From Streptomyces sp. WMMC500 (GTDB lineage: Bacteria > Actinomycetota > Actinomycetes > Streptomycetales > Streptomycetaceae): 64,000 nt of DNA. The stretch lies in assembly GCF_027497195.1 (NCBI RefSeq), contig NZ_CP114905.1, positions 372,001-436,000 on the forward strand, in the 5' to 3' direction. Numbering within the stretch: the first letter of the stretch is position 1; every line of letters starts with the position of its first letter. The notes under the pieces were generated by a model. It searched no databases, was not told the DNA's origin, and was given only the letters and a program-made list of their open reading frames with translations. A program made the position numbers and the translations under genes. Positions 45,201 to 52,574 of this stretch are shown here, one piece after another.

Positions 45201-45502
45201 TCGTACGGGACGATGCCCGCGTCCTCCAACGCTTCCCACGCCAGCTCCAGCATCAGACGCTGCTGCGGGTCCGTGACCGCGGCCTCGCGCGGGGAGATGC
45301 CGAAGAACTCCGGGTCGAAGGCGTCGACGTGCTCCAGGAATGCGCCGTGCACCGCTCCGCCGGTGTGCCGCCTGCGGCCGTCGGGCACCTCGCCGACGGC
45401 GTCGATCCCGTCGCGCAGCAGCCGCCAGAACTCCGCCGGGCTCGACGCCCCCGGCAACCGGCAGGCGAGTCCGACGACGGCGATCGGATCCATCCCGGTC
45501 AT
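36293..45502 (-). CDS. Type I polyketide synthase: KSQ-AT-ACP (loading) + KS-AT-DH-ER-KR-ACP
   Basis: About 3069 aa. The first KS has Gln at the nucleophile position (VDTGQSSSLV, Q164), so it is a decarboxylating KSQ loading domain. Both ATs carry GHSQGE and YASHS, which predict methylmalonyl-CoA; the first should therefore give a propionyl starter. The first ACP has AGFDSHMSVELRD (about 937). In the extension module: KS C1167 in DTACSSS; DH with DHVVSGSVLLPG and HPALLDACLH; ER GLNFRDVLVALDMYPGQG with TATGGLGLAALH; KR GGTGTLGR with LDD (B-type) and intact Ser/Tyr/Asn; and ACP GFDSLTAVELRN (about 2979). Full reduction predicts 2-methylpentanoyl-ACP. The end, VDDELLALIDRAVEGE, is a C-terminal docking helix. 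ATG 45502 has GGGGAG 8 bases upstream; the frame stays open further but without family similarity. No thioesterase. Confidence 0.92.
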   Translation of the reverse strand: MTGMDPIAVVGLACRLPGASSPAEFWRLLRDGIDAVGEVPDGRRRHTGGAVHGAFLEHVDAFDPEFFGISPREAAVTDPQQRLMLELAWEALEDAGIVPYDLSQTATAVYASAVWDDYAELAHRRGDAARTHHTFAGTRRAMLANRVSYALGLTGPSLTVDTGQSSSLVAVHLACDSLRRGESTLALVGGVNLVLAPDSTATSDRMGALSASGRCRTFDAAADGYVRGEGGAVLVLKLLQRALAEGDTVSCVLRGSAVNNDGGGDSLGAPRRSTQEEVLRLAYRHAGTDPGDVQFVELHGTGTPAGDPVEAAALGAVVGAARPAGDPVPVGSVKTNVGHLEGAAGVVGLLKAVLSIRHRELPPSLHYATPHPGIPLDRLNLRVQVAREGWPRPERPLVAGVSSFGLGGTNCHVVVAQPDAPDPAPAAGAGDGLQRDGTDDRPLPWVFSGRSLPALRDQPARLLRDLLDHPGRTPQDVGLSLATTRAQFGHRAVVIGSGEDGLRDAAARLSRGEPAPGVVEGVALPGAGPVLVFPGQGSQWRGMALELYGQSAAFAGALDECAEALAPFTGRSLLQDLDGDLRRGDVVQPALWAVMVSLARLWESFGVVPSAVVGHSQGEIAAAVVAGALTLEDGARVAALRSRVIARRLAGRGGLASVALPADEVRELLTTLGGGLCVGAVNGPAATVVSGPPAALEKLTAVLVARQIRVRRVDIDYASHSAQVDAVVPELLDVLGEIPTRSCRVPFPSTVTGEILDGRELDAAYWVSNLRRTVRFSDVVGNLLDRGHRLFIETSPHPVLSTAVSETADARGVEAGVVGGLRRGDGSRRGFLTGVAQAWTRGAAVTWEAAFDGLGARRVPLPTYPFQRTSHWLPAGNDEAGTAAEPEPPEARVTADPAGRGEGRQRARLLDFVRGHAAAVLGYTDPARVDEKTTFKDAGFDSHMSVELRDRLGTATGLRLPSDVLFSFPTPAALAERLRAGLTDGPAARGVPERSDRPGDENGDDPIAVVGMACRFPGGVRSPEDLWRLVTDGTDAISDFPDDRGWDAGGAGRTWRGGFLDGATEFDAGFFGISPREALTMDPQQRVLLEVCWEAVERAGIIPATLRSTATGVFVGAMAQEYGARLDQAPEGFEGQILTGGTPSVLSGRVAYTLGLRGPALTVDTACSSSLVSLHLAAQSLRQGDCTLALAGGVAVMANPGMFLEFGHQGGLSADGRCKAFGAAADGTSWAEGAGMLVLERLSHARRNGHRILALVRGSAVNQDGASNGLTAPSGPAQEEVVRRALAVAGLTAGDVDAVEAHGTGTRLGDPVEAHALLATYGQDREPGEPLYLGSLKSNIGHAQAAAGVGGVIKMVMAMRHGVLPRTLHADQPSPHVDWSSGAVALLAGERPWPSRGRVRRAGVSSFGISGTNAHVIVEEAAEPAEPEKSAEPAGPRPAPAAGVLVWPVSGDTPRGLAAQAARLRDFAGAHPEHSAADVGWSLAGTRAALEHRAVAVGRDAGELANALAALAAGEPAARLVTGRATGVGAGPVFVFPGQGSQWRGMALELYGQSAAFAGALDECAAALAPFTGRSLLQDLDGDLRRGDVVQPALWAVMVSLARLWESFGVVPSAVVGHSQGEIAAAVVAGALTLEDGARVAALRSRVIARRLAGRGGMASVALPADAVRERLGALGGGLCVAAVNGPATTVVSGPAAELAELTSALEAEQVRVRRTNVDYASHSPQVDAIAAELAEELGGIRTRPCHVPFFSTVTGEMLDGRELDAGYWVRNLRATVRFSDAVRKLVGQGHRMFIETSAHPVLTMGVQETAEADAVAVGSLRRGDGGTERFLTSLAEAHVHGAAVDWAPAFRRARVVDLPTYAFEGRRYWMAAPAPAAETGDHPLARSVTQVAGSDSALLAATLSPRTVPWLADHVVSGSVLLPGAALVELVLRAGEEVGCGRLEELVLHAPLHLPESDAVQLQIAVGPPEDDSATVPRRPVVVHARPAGAARGEPWARHATGVLAPTRGASGGPVLSEWPPAGTESVTVDKLYAELAALGYDYGPAFRGLGAAWRRGCELFAEVSLPSGPAGGPPSAVAGYGIHPALLDACLHGALLGRIEERAARPALPFAWSGVELFATGATAARVHVVPNGEGTFALHVADATGRPLAAVDSLTLRESTADAAARAEDSGRLYRIRSRPVPPASPAASGLPGPPCVLDERAPLLAALADPVPATVIAPVPDAGTAEDAASRALGLVQEWLADERFAGSRLAFAVTGEGPAQAAVAGLVRTARTEHPGRFALAHVTDDPGYRATAAALAGPDEPEIRVVAGQVAVPRLASAAGRLPTPPADEVWRIDAAVRGTLDGLAAVPAPEAAGPLPEGHVRIAMGAAGLNFRDVLVALDMYPGQGDLGVEGAGTVTAVGPGVTRPAVGDRVLGLVRGALGPVAVADARTLVRMPEGWTFAQGAAVPVGYLTAWMGLVDGAGLARGERVLVHTATGGLGLAALHVARHVGAEVFATAAPAKQHLLRRLGLDEDHIASSRDLDFRRRFRDATGGAGMDVVLHTLAGEFTDASLDLLPRGGRFVELGKTDVRDADAVAADRPGVVYRPFDLLAEDPGRVGDVLCRLVGLFAAGTLPPPPITSWDIREAPDAFETLKDAGHLGKAVLTLPRRLDPDRTVLVTGGTGTLGRLLARHLVTRHGIRHLLLAGRRGLGADGAEAFAAELTGLGAQVHVAACDVGDRRALGDLLAAVPADRPLGAVVHAAGTLDDGVVETLTPARLARVLRAKTQAAQHLDELTAGLDLDAFVLFSSVAGLLGTAGQANYAAANATLDALARRRRSRGLPAVSLAWGLWREAGGMTGHLHERDVQRLADAGVAPLDSAAGLALFDAALTGGEPVQVAARLDLPGLRRQAAAGELPALFRGLVGTVRPRAAAGRPAGEPGADDGALARQLAGAPPEERRRVLLGLVRSQAATVLRHGTAQEIVPDRPFRELGFDSLTAVELRNRLTAAAGVRLPSTVVFRHPTPAELADRIHTELFPPGPEHAASTPTTRTDGLTTTGPAAEHVPIVDDELLALIDRAVEGE
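40551..40900. repeat. AT-domain block nearly identical to 43560-43909 (copy in the extension module)
   Basis: About 350 bp covering the GHSQGE active-site part of the extender AT are the same, base for base, as in the loading AT 3009 bp away, except for a few differences near 40803-40814. Flanking AT sequence diverges quickly, so this looks like recent gene conversion. Confidence 0.8.
43560..43909. repeat. AT-domain block nearly identical to 40551-40900 (copy in the loading module)
   Basis: The partner of the repeat above, at a fixed offset of 3009 bp within the same gene. It includes the start of the AT (FPGQGSQWRGMALELYGQS) through the GHSQGE motif. Confidence 0.8.
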
Positions 45503-45565
45503 ACGCGGCGCTCCCCGTGCCATGTCACCGGTGCCGTGGCTCTGCCGCCGCACCGTCGCGGTCTC

Positions 45566-45606
45566 GTCGTTGCAGGGACGAACAGATGTCGTTGCAGGGA
45601 CGAACA
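45566..45606. promoter_or_regulatory. Perfect 19-bp tandem direct repeat, 22-bp period, upstream of the KSQ synthase
   Basis: GTCGTTGCAGGGACGAACA occurs at 45566-45584 and again at 45588-45606. The 22-bp period equals two helical turns. It lies 63-104 bp upstream of the KSQ-PKS start in the 202-bp gap behind the previous synthase, the longest gap inside the cluster. It is probably a binding site for a cluster activator. Confidence 0.65.
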
Positions 45607-45704
45607 AATTCTGTGCACCCGTACCAGCCGCCCACCCCGGTGCACACCCCCGGCCAGACCCCAGCCATCCCGGGGCTGGGCGGCAGCCGGATGGGGTGCT
45701 AAGG

Positions 45705-48700
45705 CTACGAGGAGCGCAGGTCAGGGGGTTTCGCGGCGTCCCAGAGAGAGAGGAGGTGATCGGTGAGTTCCGCCGGGCTGGGGTGCTCGAAGACGGCCGT
45801 GGCGGTGAGCCGCACACCGGTTGCGGCGACCAGGCGGTTGCGCAGCTCGATCGCAGCCAGGGAGTCGAACCCGGCGTCACGGAAGGGCCGTTCGGCATCG
45901 CGGAAGGCCCCCTCCACCGCAGCGGCCCCGGCGTCGCTCCCGCCGTGGCCGAGGGCCACGGCCGCGTGCGTACGCACCAGGTCGAGGAGAACGCGGCGGC
46001 GTTCGTCGGCGGAGGCGCCGGCGAGGGCGAGTGCCACATCCTCCGGGCCGGGCGGGGCGGCCGCGTCAGGTGCGGGTACGGCGCGCCGGGCCGGAGCGGG
46101 GACGAGGGACCGCAGCAACGGCGCGATGCCGCCTTCGGCCGCCGCGCGGACCCGTAGGGCAGCCGAGTCGATCCGGACGGGTACGAGGGCGGCCCCACCG
46201 GCCTCGTTGGCCCCCGAACGGGCCAGCGCCGCGTCGAACAGCGCCAGAGCCTCCTCCGTGCCGAGCCCGCGCAGGCCCCACCGGCCCAGCCGGGCCCGGT
46301 CCGCCGCACTCAGCCCGGCCGTCATACCACCGGTCTCCGCCCACGGGCCCCAGGCCAGCGACACCGCGGGCAGGCCGCGTTCACGGCGGCGGGCGGCGAG
46401 CGCGTCGAGGAAGGCGTTGGCCGCCGCGTAGTTGCCCTGACCGGGAGTGCCGAGCACGCCCGCGACCGAGGAGAACAGCACGAACGCCGACAGGTCCGTC
46501 CCGGCGGTGAGTTCGTCCAGCGCGAGCGCCGCGTCGGCCTTGGGCGCCAGGACGCGGTCCACCTGCTCGTCCGTGAGGGAGGTGACGACCGCGTCGTCCA
46601 CCACGCCCGCGGCGTGCACCACAGCCCGTAGCGGGAACTCCGCCGGGATGTCCGCGAGAAGGCGCGCCAGCGCGGCGCGGTCGGCCACGTCGCAGGCGAC
46701 CACCTGCACCCTGGCTCCCAGCCGGGTCAGCTCCGCCGCCCACGCCTCGACGCCCTCGGCGCCCGTCCCGCGCCGTCCGGCCACCAGCAGACGCCGTACG
46801 CCGTGGCGGGTCACCAGGTGGCGGGCCAGCAGCCGGCCCAGGTGTCCCGTCCCGCCGGTGAGGAGCACGGTGCCGTCGCCGGCCAGCGGCGAGGGCCCGG
46901 CTGTGTTCCCGGAGCCGGCCCGGACCAGGCGCGGGCGGAGAACGGCACCGTCGCGCAGGCGAACGTGGTCCTCATCGCCGGCTGTCACCCTCCCCGCGAT
47001 GTCGGCGTGCCCCGCGGGGTCGCCGTCGGTGGTCACCAGCACGAACCGGCCGGGGTGTTCGGCCTGCGCCGAGCGGATCAGCCCCTCGGCCGCGGCGTGC
47101 GCCGGCAGGCCGGCGCGGGTGACGATCGCCAGCCGCTCCGCGGCGGGCACCTCCGCGCCGAGCCGGCCGCGTACGAGCGAAAGGGCCTGATGTACGGCTC
47201 CCCGCACGTCGGTGTCCTCGTCGAGCCGGGCGACGACGAGATCGGGGTCGCGTACGGGTTCGGGTGCGGGGGCGGGCTCGCCGGGGACGGGCTCCCACGC
47301 GACCCTGTACAGGGAGTTCCGGGCGGCCGGGGCGTGGCCGGCGCCCTCGGCGGGAGCGTTCCTGAACGTCAGGGAGGCGACGGTGGCCACGGGCCGGCCG
47401 GACCCGTCCGCGACGGTCACGGAGACCGCGTCCGCGGCGACCGGGGTGAGCGCGACGCGCAGCGTGGTGGCGCCGGTGGCGAGGAGTTCCGCCCCTTCGA
47501 CGGAGAAGGGCAGGGCCGGTGTGCCGTCGGTGGCCACCATGCCGGCGAGGACCACGGGGTGGAGTGCGGCGTCGAGGAGCGCCGGGTGGAGACCGAAGCC
47601 CCGTACGTCCACGTCCGCGGCCAGGGCGGCTTCGGCGAACACCTGGTCGTCGCGCCGCCAGACGGCACGCAGGGCCTGGAAGTCGGCCCCGTAGTGCAGG
47701 CCGGCGGCGGCGAGACGTGGGTAGCAGTCGGTGAGGTCGAGGCGCTCGGCACCGGGCGGGGGCCATGCGGTGAGGTCGGCGGGCGGGGACGGCGCGGCCT
47801 GCGCCAGCACGCCCGTGGCATGCCGAGTCCACGGCGCCTTCGGCTCACCGTCGGGCCGGGCGTACAGGTCGAACGGGCACCGCCCCCCGGCGTCCGCGCC
47901 GTCCACCACGATCTGCAGCTCCACGCCGCCGTGTTCGGGGACGACCAGCGGGGTGTGCAGGGTGAGTTCGTCCAGCCGGCCGCAGCCGGCCTCGTCACCG
48001 GCGCGCAAGGCCAGGTCGACGAACGCCGTGCCGGGCACGATTGCCCGCTCCCCCACGCGGTGTGCGGCCAGCCAGGGCTGCGCCGACCGCGCCAGCCGGC
48101 CGGTGAGGACCACGCCCCGGCCGTCGGCCGTGTCCACCGCGCCACCGAGCACCGGGTGGCCGGCGGCGCGTACCCCGAGGCCGGCGGCCGCCGCCGCACC
48201 TCCCGGCGCGGGCCGGAGCCAGAACCGCCGCCGCTGGAAGGCGTACGTGGGCAGCTCGACGCGGCGACCGCCGGAGCACACGGCCTGCCAGTCGACGTCG
48301 ACGCCTGCGCACCAGGCGCGGGCAAGCCCCTCGACGGCGGCCAGCGGCTCGGGGCGGTCGCCACGGCCCAGCGGGCAGAACACCACGCCTTCGGGGTCCG
48401 CGAGGGCTTCGGAGGCCATCGCGCTGAGCGTGGCGTCGGGCCCGATCTCCAGCGCGTGCCGGACACCCTCGGCCGCCAGTGCGCGTACGGCGTCGTGGAA
48501 GCGCACGCCCTCCCGCGCGTGCCGTACCCAGTAGTCCGCGGACGCCAGGTCACCCGCGCCGACGCGCCGGCCGGTCAGCGTGGAGACGGCCGGGATCCGC
48601 GGCGCGTGGAACCGCAGGCCCTCCGCCACCGCGCGGAAGTCCGCCAGAACGGGCTCCATCAGCGGCGAGTGGAAGGCGTGGCTCACCCGCAGAGGACGGG

Positions 48701-50987
48701 TCTTCACCCCGCGTTCCGTGAACCGCCGGGCGATGGCCGCCACCACCGGTTGCGCCCCGGAGACGACCACCGCGCGGGGGCCGTTGACGGCGGCGATGCC
48801 GGCGGCGTCCTCGTGGCCGGCCAGGGCGGACGCGACCTCGTCCTCGGGCGCGGCCACGGCGACCATGGTGCCGCCCGCGGGCAGGGCCTGCATCAGCCGG
48901 CCGCGCGCCACCGCCAGCGTGCAGGCGTCCTCCAGGGAGAGGATGCCGGCCACGTGTGCGAGCGCGATCTCCCCCACCGAGTGGCCCACCATCAGACCCG
49001 GCCGGACGCCCCACGACTCCACCAGCCGGAACAGCGCCACCTCGTGGGCGACGAGGGCCGGTTGCGCCCACTCGGTGCGGCGCAGGATCTCCTCGTCCGC
49101 GCCGAAGACGACGTCGTTCAGCGGGCCGGGCAGCAGCTTGTCGAGGATCTCGCACGCCTCGTCCCAGGCCGCCGCGAACGCCGGGAACGCCTCGTACAGC
49201 CCCCGGCCCATGCCCGGCCGCTGCGCGCCCTGCCCGGCGAACAGCAGGCCCACGCCGGCGGCGTCGCTACGCGCCACACCGCCGACGACGCCGGGCTGTT
49301 CGGCCCCGGCGGCCACGGCGCCGAGGCGGTGGGTCAGCTCCGCCGGCGTACCACCGACGACAACCGCGCGGTACTCCAGGGGCGTACGAGTACGGGCCAG
49401 CGACCAGCCGACGTCCACGGGGCGGGGGTACGGTTCCGTGCCGGCCGCGAACTCCCGTAGCCGGACCGCCTGCTGCCGCAGCGCGGTCTCGTCGCGGGCG
49501 GAGAGGATCCACGGGACGACGGCGGCCGGGGCGGCGGTGCCGGCGTACGACGGACGCTCCCCCGGCGCGGCGGCCTGCCCCGCTTCGCGTGTCTCCTCCC
49601 CGGCTTCCTCAAGGATCACGTGCGCGTTGGTGCCGGTGATGCCGAACGACGACACCCCCGCACGCCGGGGCCCCTCCCGCTCCGGCCACGGCCTCGCCTC
49701 CGTCACCAGCTCCAGCACCCCCGCCGCCCAGTCCACATGGGGCGACGGCGCATCGACATGCAGCGTCGCGGGCACTACCGCGTGGCGCATCGCCAGGACC
49801 GTCTTCATGACTCCGGCCATGCCCGCCGCCGCCTGGGTATGGCCGATGTTCGACTTCACGCTTCCCAGCAGCAGCGGCCGTCCGGCCGGCCGCCCCCGGC
49901 CGTAGACGGCGATCAGCGCCTGGGCCTCGATCGGGTCGCCGAGCCTGGTGCCGGTGCCGTGGGCCTCCACCGCGTCCACGTCGGCGGCGGAGAGCCGGGC
50001 GTCGGCCAGGGCGGCGCGGATGACCTCTTCCTGCGCCTCGTCGTTGGGGGCGGTCAGGCCGTTGCTCGCGCCGTCCTGGCCCACCGCCGTGCCCCGTACG
50101 ACGGCCAGCACCGGGTGGCCGTGGCGCCGGGCGTCGGACAGCCGCTCCAGCAGCAGCACGCCCACGCCCTCGGCGGGGCCGAAGCCGTCGGCCGCCGCGG
50201 CGAACGGCTTGCAGCGGCCGTCGGCGGCCAGCGCCTGCTGGCGGCTGAGGTCGACGATCCAGTTCGGCGAGGACATGACGGTGACACCACCGGCCAGCGC
50301 CATGGTGCACTCGCCGCGCCGCAGGGCCTGCACGGCGAGGTGCAGGGCGGTCAGCGAGGACGAGCAGGCGGTGTCGACGGTGAGGGCGGGGCCGCGCAGT
50401 CCGAAGGCGTACGCGATCCGGCCCGACATCCCGCTCGTGGTGGTGCCGACGGCCAGGTAGCCCTCCAGGTCCCGCGCCGCCGGGTCACCGTGGCGTGGCG
50501 CGTACTCCTGCGGCGTCCCCCCGACGAAGACGCCGACGGGCTCCCCGCGCAGCTCGCCGACCGGGAGGCCGGCACGTTCGAACGACTCCCACGCCACTTC
50601 GAGCAGCAGCCGCTGCTGCGGATCCGTCGCCAGCGCCTCGCGGGGCGAGATCCCGAACAGCTCGGCATCGAAGTCGCCCGCTCCGCCCAGGAATCCGCCG
50701 GCGCGCAGATACGTCCGGCCGGGCACCAGGGGGTCGGGGTCGCAGAGCGTGTGCAGGTCCCAGCCGCGGTCGGCGGGCAGGGGCGACAGGCCCTCCGCGC
50801 CGTCGGCGACGAGGCGCCACAGGTCCTCGGGGGACGTCACTCCCCCGGGGAAGCGGCAGGCCATGGCGGTCACGGCGACGGGCTCGTGCCGGCTCGCCTC
50901 CGCCTCTTCGAGGCGCTGCCTGGTCCGGCGGAGGTCGGCGGTCACCAGCCTGAGGTAGTCGCGCAGTTGTTGTTCGTTGGCAGACAC
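45705..50987 (-). CDS. Type I polyketide synthase module: KS-AT-DH-KR-ACP
   Basis: A 1760-aa single module. The N-terminal 35 residues ([20 protein letters not shown], then RQRLEEAEA) form a docking coiled coil, the natural partner of the C-terminal helix of the KSQ synthase. KS: C208 in DTACSSS. AT: GHSVGE and HAFHS, predicting malonyl-Co[15 protein letters not shown] and LLDAALH; the catalytic His and Asp are kept, but the usual Gly at His+4 is Glu. [10 protein letters not shown] with VDD (B-type) and Ser/Tyr/Asn intact. [16 protein letters not shown]. There is no ER, so the product should be an alpha,beta-unsaturated thioester, by prediction 4-methylhept-2-enoyl-ACP. The C-terminus ([11 protein letters not shown]) has neither docking helix nor thioesterase. 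GTG 50987 has GGGAG 9 bases upstream. Confidence 0.92.
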   Translation of the reverse strand: MSANEQQLRDYLRLVTADLRRTRQRLEEAEASRHEPVAVTAMACRFPGGVTSPEDLWRLVADGAEGLSPLPADRGWDLHTLCDPDPLVPGRTYLRAGGFLGGAGDFDAELFGISPREALATDPQQRLLLEVAWESFERAGLPVGELRGEPVGVFVGGTPQEYAPRHGDPAARDLEGYLAVGTTTSGMSGRIAYAFGLRGPALTVDTACSSSLTALHLAVQALRRGECTMALAGGVTVMSSPNWIVDLSRQQALAADGRCKPFAAAADGFGPAEGVGVLLLERLSDARRHGHPVLAVVRGTAVGQDGASNGLTAPNDEAQEEVIRAALADARLSAADVDAVEAHGTGTRLGDPIEAQALIAVYGRGRPAGRPLLLGSVKSNIGHTQAAAGMAGVMKTVLAMRHAVVPATLHVDAPSPHVDWAAGVLELVTEARPWPEREGPRRAGVSSFGITGTNAHVILEEAGEETREAGQAAAPGERPSYAGTAAPAAVVPWILSARDETALRQQAVRLREFAAGTEPYPRPVDVGWSLARTRTPLEYRAVVVGGTPAELTHRLGAVAAGAEQPGVVGGVARSDAAGVGLLFAGQGAQRPGMGRGLYEAFPAFAAAWDEACEILDKLLPGPLNDVVFGADEEILRRTEWAQPALVAHEVALFRLVESWGVRPGLMVGHSVGEIALAHVAGILSLEDACTLAVARGRLMQALPAGGTMVAVAAPEDEVASALAGHEDAAGIAAVNGPRAVVVSGAQPVVAAIARRFTERGVKTRPLRVSHAFHSPLMEPVLADFRAVAEGLRFHAPRIPAVSTLTGRRVGAGDLASADYWVRHAREGVRFHDAVRALAAEGVRHALEIGPDATLSAMASEALADPEGVVFCPLGRGDRPEPLAAVEGLARAWCAGVDVDWQAVCSGGRRVELPTYAFQRRRFWLRPAPGGAAAAAGLGVRAAGHPVLGGAVDTADGRGVVLTGRLARSAQPWLAAHRVGERAIVPGTAFVDLALRAGDEAGCGRLDELTLHTPLVVPEHGGVELQIVVDGADAGGRCPFDLYARPDGEPKAPWTRHATGVLAQAAPSPPADLTAWPPPGAERLDLTDCYPRLAAAGLHYGADFQALRAVWRRDDQVFAEAALAADVDVRGFGLHPALLDAALHPVVLAGMVATDGTPALPFSVEGAELLATGATTLRVALTPVAADAVSVTVADGSGRPVATVASLTFRNAPAEGAGHAPAARNSLYRVAWEPVPGEPAPAPEPVRDPDLVVARLDEDTDVRGAVHQALSLVRGRLGAEVPAAERLAIVTRAGLPAHAAAEGLIRSAQAEHPGRFVLVTTDGDPAGHADIAGRVTAGDEDHVRLRDGAVLRPRLVRAGSGNTAGPSPLAGDGTVLLTGGTGHLGRLLARHLVTRHGVRRLLVAGRRGTGAEGVEAWAAELTRLGARVQVVACDVADRAALARLLADIPAEFPLRAVVHAAGVVDDAVVTSLTDEQVDRVLAPKADAALALDELTAGTDLSAFVLFSSVAGVLGTPGQGNYAAANAFLDALAARRRERGLPAVSLAWGPWAETGGMTAGLSAADRARLGRWGLRGLGTEEALALFDAALARSGANEAGGAALVPVRIDSAALRVRAAAEGGIAPLLRSLVPAPARRAVPAPDAAAPPGPEDVALALAGASADERRRVLLDLVRTHAAVALGHGGSDAGAAAVEGAFRDAERPFRDAGFDSLAAIELRNRLVAATGVRLTATAVFEHPSPAELTDHLLSLWDAAKPPDLRSS

Positions 50988-51084
50988 CGGAAGAGACTCC
51001 CGTCGGTGACATGGAGCGCGGAGACGGGAGCGCGGACGCTCGGCGAGGTCGGCGGACCACGTCACCCGCGGCTCCCGGGGCGGG

Positions 51085-51276
51085 CTACTCGACGTCGATC
51101 ACCTGCGCGGGGCACCTCACGGCCGCCTCGTGCACCGCGTCGAGCTGGTCCTCCGGCGGGTCCCGGATCCTGATCACGACGACGCCGTCCTCCGCCCTCT
51201 GGTCGAAGACCTCGGGCGCCACGAACGCGCACATGCCGGAGGCCACGCACTTGGCGGTGTCGACGCTGATCCTCAT
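51085..51276 (-). CDS. Ferredoxin, [3Fe-4S]-type, partner of the P450
   Basis: A 63-aa protein with [18 protein letters not shown] (Cys-x5-Cys), PEVFDQ and [10 protein letters not shown], the pattern of actinomycete P450 ferredoxins. ATG 51276 has GGAGG 7 bases upstream; an in-frame GTG at 51282 is too close to it. It lies 22 bp downstream of the P450 gene, so it should pass electrons to that enzyme. Confidence 0.92.
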   Translation of the reverse strand: MRISVDTAKCVASGMCAFVAPEVFDQRAEDGVVVIRIRDPPEDQLDAVHEAAVRCPAQVIDVE

Positions 51277-51298
51277 CGGCACGCCTCCGCGTCCCCCG

Positions 51299-52558
51299 TC
51301 ATCCCGCCACTTCCGCGGGAAGAACGGCGTCCCAGGTCACCGGGACCTCGGCGGGTCCGTACACGATGCTCCCGGTCTTGAACGGAACGTCCTCCAGCGG
51401 CACCGCGAGGCGCAGCGACGGGACGCGGCGCAGCAGGGTCTCCAGGGTCATCGTCAGCTCCAGCCGCGCCGTCTGCTGGCCGAAGCACTGGTGCGTGCCG
51501 TAGCCGAAGCCCAGATGGTTGTTGGGCCGCCGGCCCACGTCCAGCCGGTCGGGGTCGGGGAACGCCTCGGTGTCGCGATCGGCCGCCTGCATGGCGAGAA
51601 CGACGTAGTCGCCGCCGGCGACGGGGTGGCCGCCGATCTCCGTGTCCCGCGTCGCCTGGCGGACGATGCCCGGGGCGCCCCCGAGGAAGCGCACGATCTC
51701 CTCGACCCCGGAGGGGATCAGCGACGGCTCCGCGTGCAGCCGGGCCAGCTCCCCCGGGTGTGCGAGCAGGGTGAGGAGGCCGTGGGCCATGACGGTCGCG
51801 CTGGTGTCGAAGCCGGGGACCAGCAGGGCGGCGCAGATCCCCACCAGCTCCACGTCGGTGTACGGGCGTTCGCTCGCCTCGCTGCGCGCGATGATGCGGC
51901 TGAGGCTGTCGTCCAGGGGCGTCGCGCGGCGGGTCACGACCATCTTGAAGAGGTATTCGTGGAGCGGACGCATCGCCGCCAGCACGTCCGCCCGGCTGGT
52001 GGCGCCGCTGAACATCACCGCCGCCGCGTTGTGGAAGAGCTCCCGGTCGGCGTACGGCACGCCGACGAGCCCGCCGATCACGGCGGTGGTGACGGGGACG
52101 GCGAAGTCGGCGTAGAAGTCGGCGGGCGGCCCCGCGACGGCGAGAGTGTCGAGCCGCTCGTCGACGAGGGCCTGCACCATCGGCCGCAGCTCCGCCATGC
52201 GCTGGGCGGTGGACAGCTCCGGGCCGATGGTCCGGCGGAAGCGCTGGTAGTCCGCGCCGTCCATGCGCGAGAACTCCAGTTCGCCGACCGGCCGCTCGGG
52301 ATCGGCGTGCGCCATCAGGTGGATCGCCTGGCCGGCGCGGCTGCTGAAGCGTTCCGCGTCGCCGAGCACCTCGCGCACGTCGTCGTAGCGGGTGACCAAC
52401 CAGGCCGTCAGGCCGGTCGGGCACTTCACCCGGACCACCGGCGTCCGCTCCCGCAGCCCGGCCATCTCCGGCGGCGGCCCGAACGGGCACTCCCCCGGCT
52501 TCGGCAACGGCAGTTCCAGAAGATCCGGCCCGCCCGGCCGGTCCGTACGCTCGTCCAT
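51299..52558 (-). CDS. Cytochrome P450
   Basis: A 419-aa bacterial P450. The heme-binding motif is FGYGTHQCFG with ligand C358. ExxR is in EEIVRFLGG. The I-helix reads LLVPGFDTSATVM; the usual Ala/Gly-Gly is Pro-Gly, while the acid-Thr pair (DT) is kept. It sits between the ligase and a ferredoxin in the synthase operon, so it probably oxidises the polyketide, by hydroxylation, epoxidation or ketone formation. ATG 52558 is used; the AAGGAG lies 12 bases upstream, a little far. A GTG at 52582 would overlap the ligase end. Confidence 0.93.
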   Translation of the reverse strand: MDERTDRPGGPDLLELPLPKPGECPFGPPPEMAGLRERTPVVRVKCPTGLTAWLVTRYDDVREVLGDAERFSSRAGQAIHLMAHADPERPVGELEFSRMDGADYQRFRRTIGPELSTAQRMAELRPMVQALVDERLDTLAVAGPPADFYADFAVPVTTAVIGGLVGVPYADRELFHNAAAVMFSGATSRADVLAAMRPLHEYLFKMVVTRRATPLDDSLSRIIARSEASERPYTDVELVGICAALLVPGFDTSATVMAHGLLTLLAHPGELARLHAEPSLIPSGVEEIVRFLGGAPGIVRQATRDTEIGGHPVAGGDYVVLAMQAADRDTEAFPDPDRLDVGRRPNNHLGFGYGTHQCFGQQTARLELTMTLETLLRRVPSLRLAVPLEDVPFKTGSIVYGPAEVPVTWDAVLPAEVAG

Positions 52559-52574
52559 GGTCTGTCCGGTCTCC

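Noticed and set aside
45503..46309. Upstream extension of the KSQ synthase frame
   Set aside because: The frame stays open but overlaps the ACP-KR end of the preceding synthase, has no PKS-like sequence, and the ATG at 45502 has a good ribosome site.
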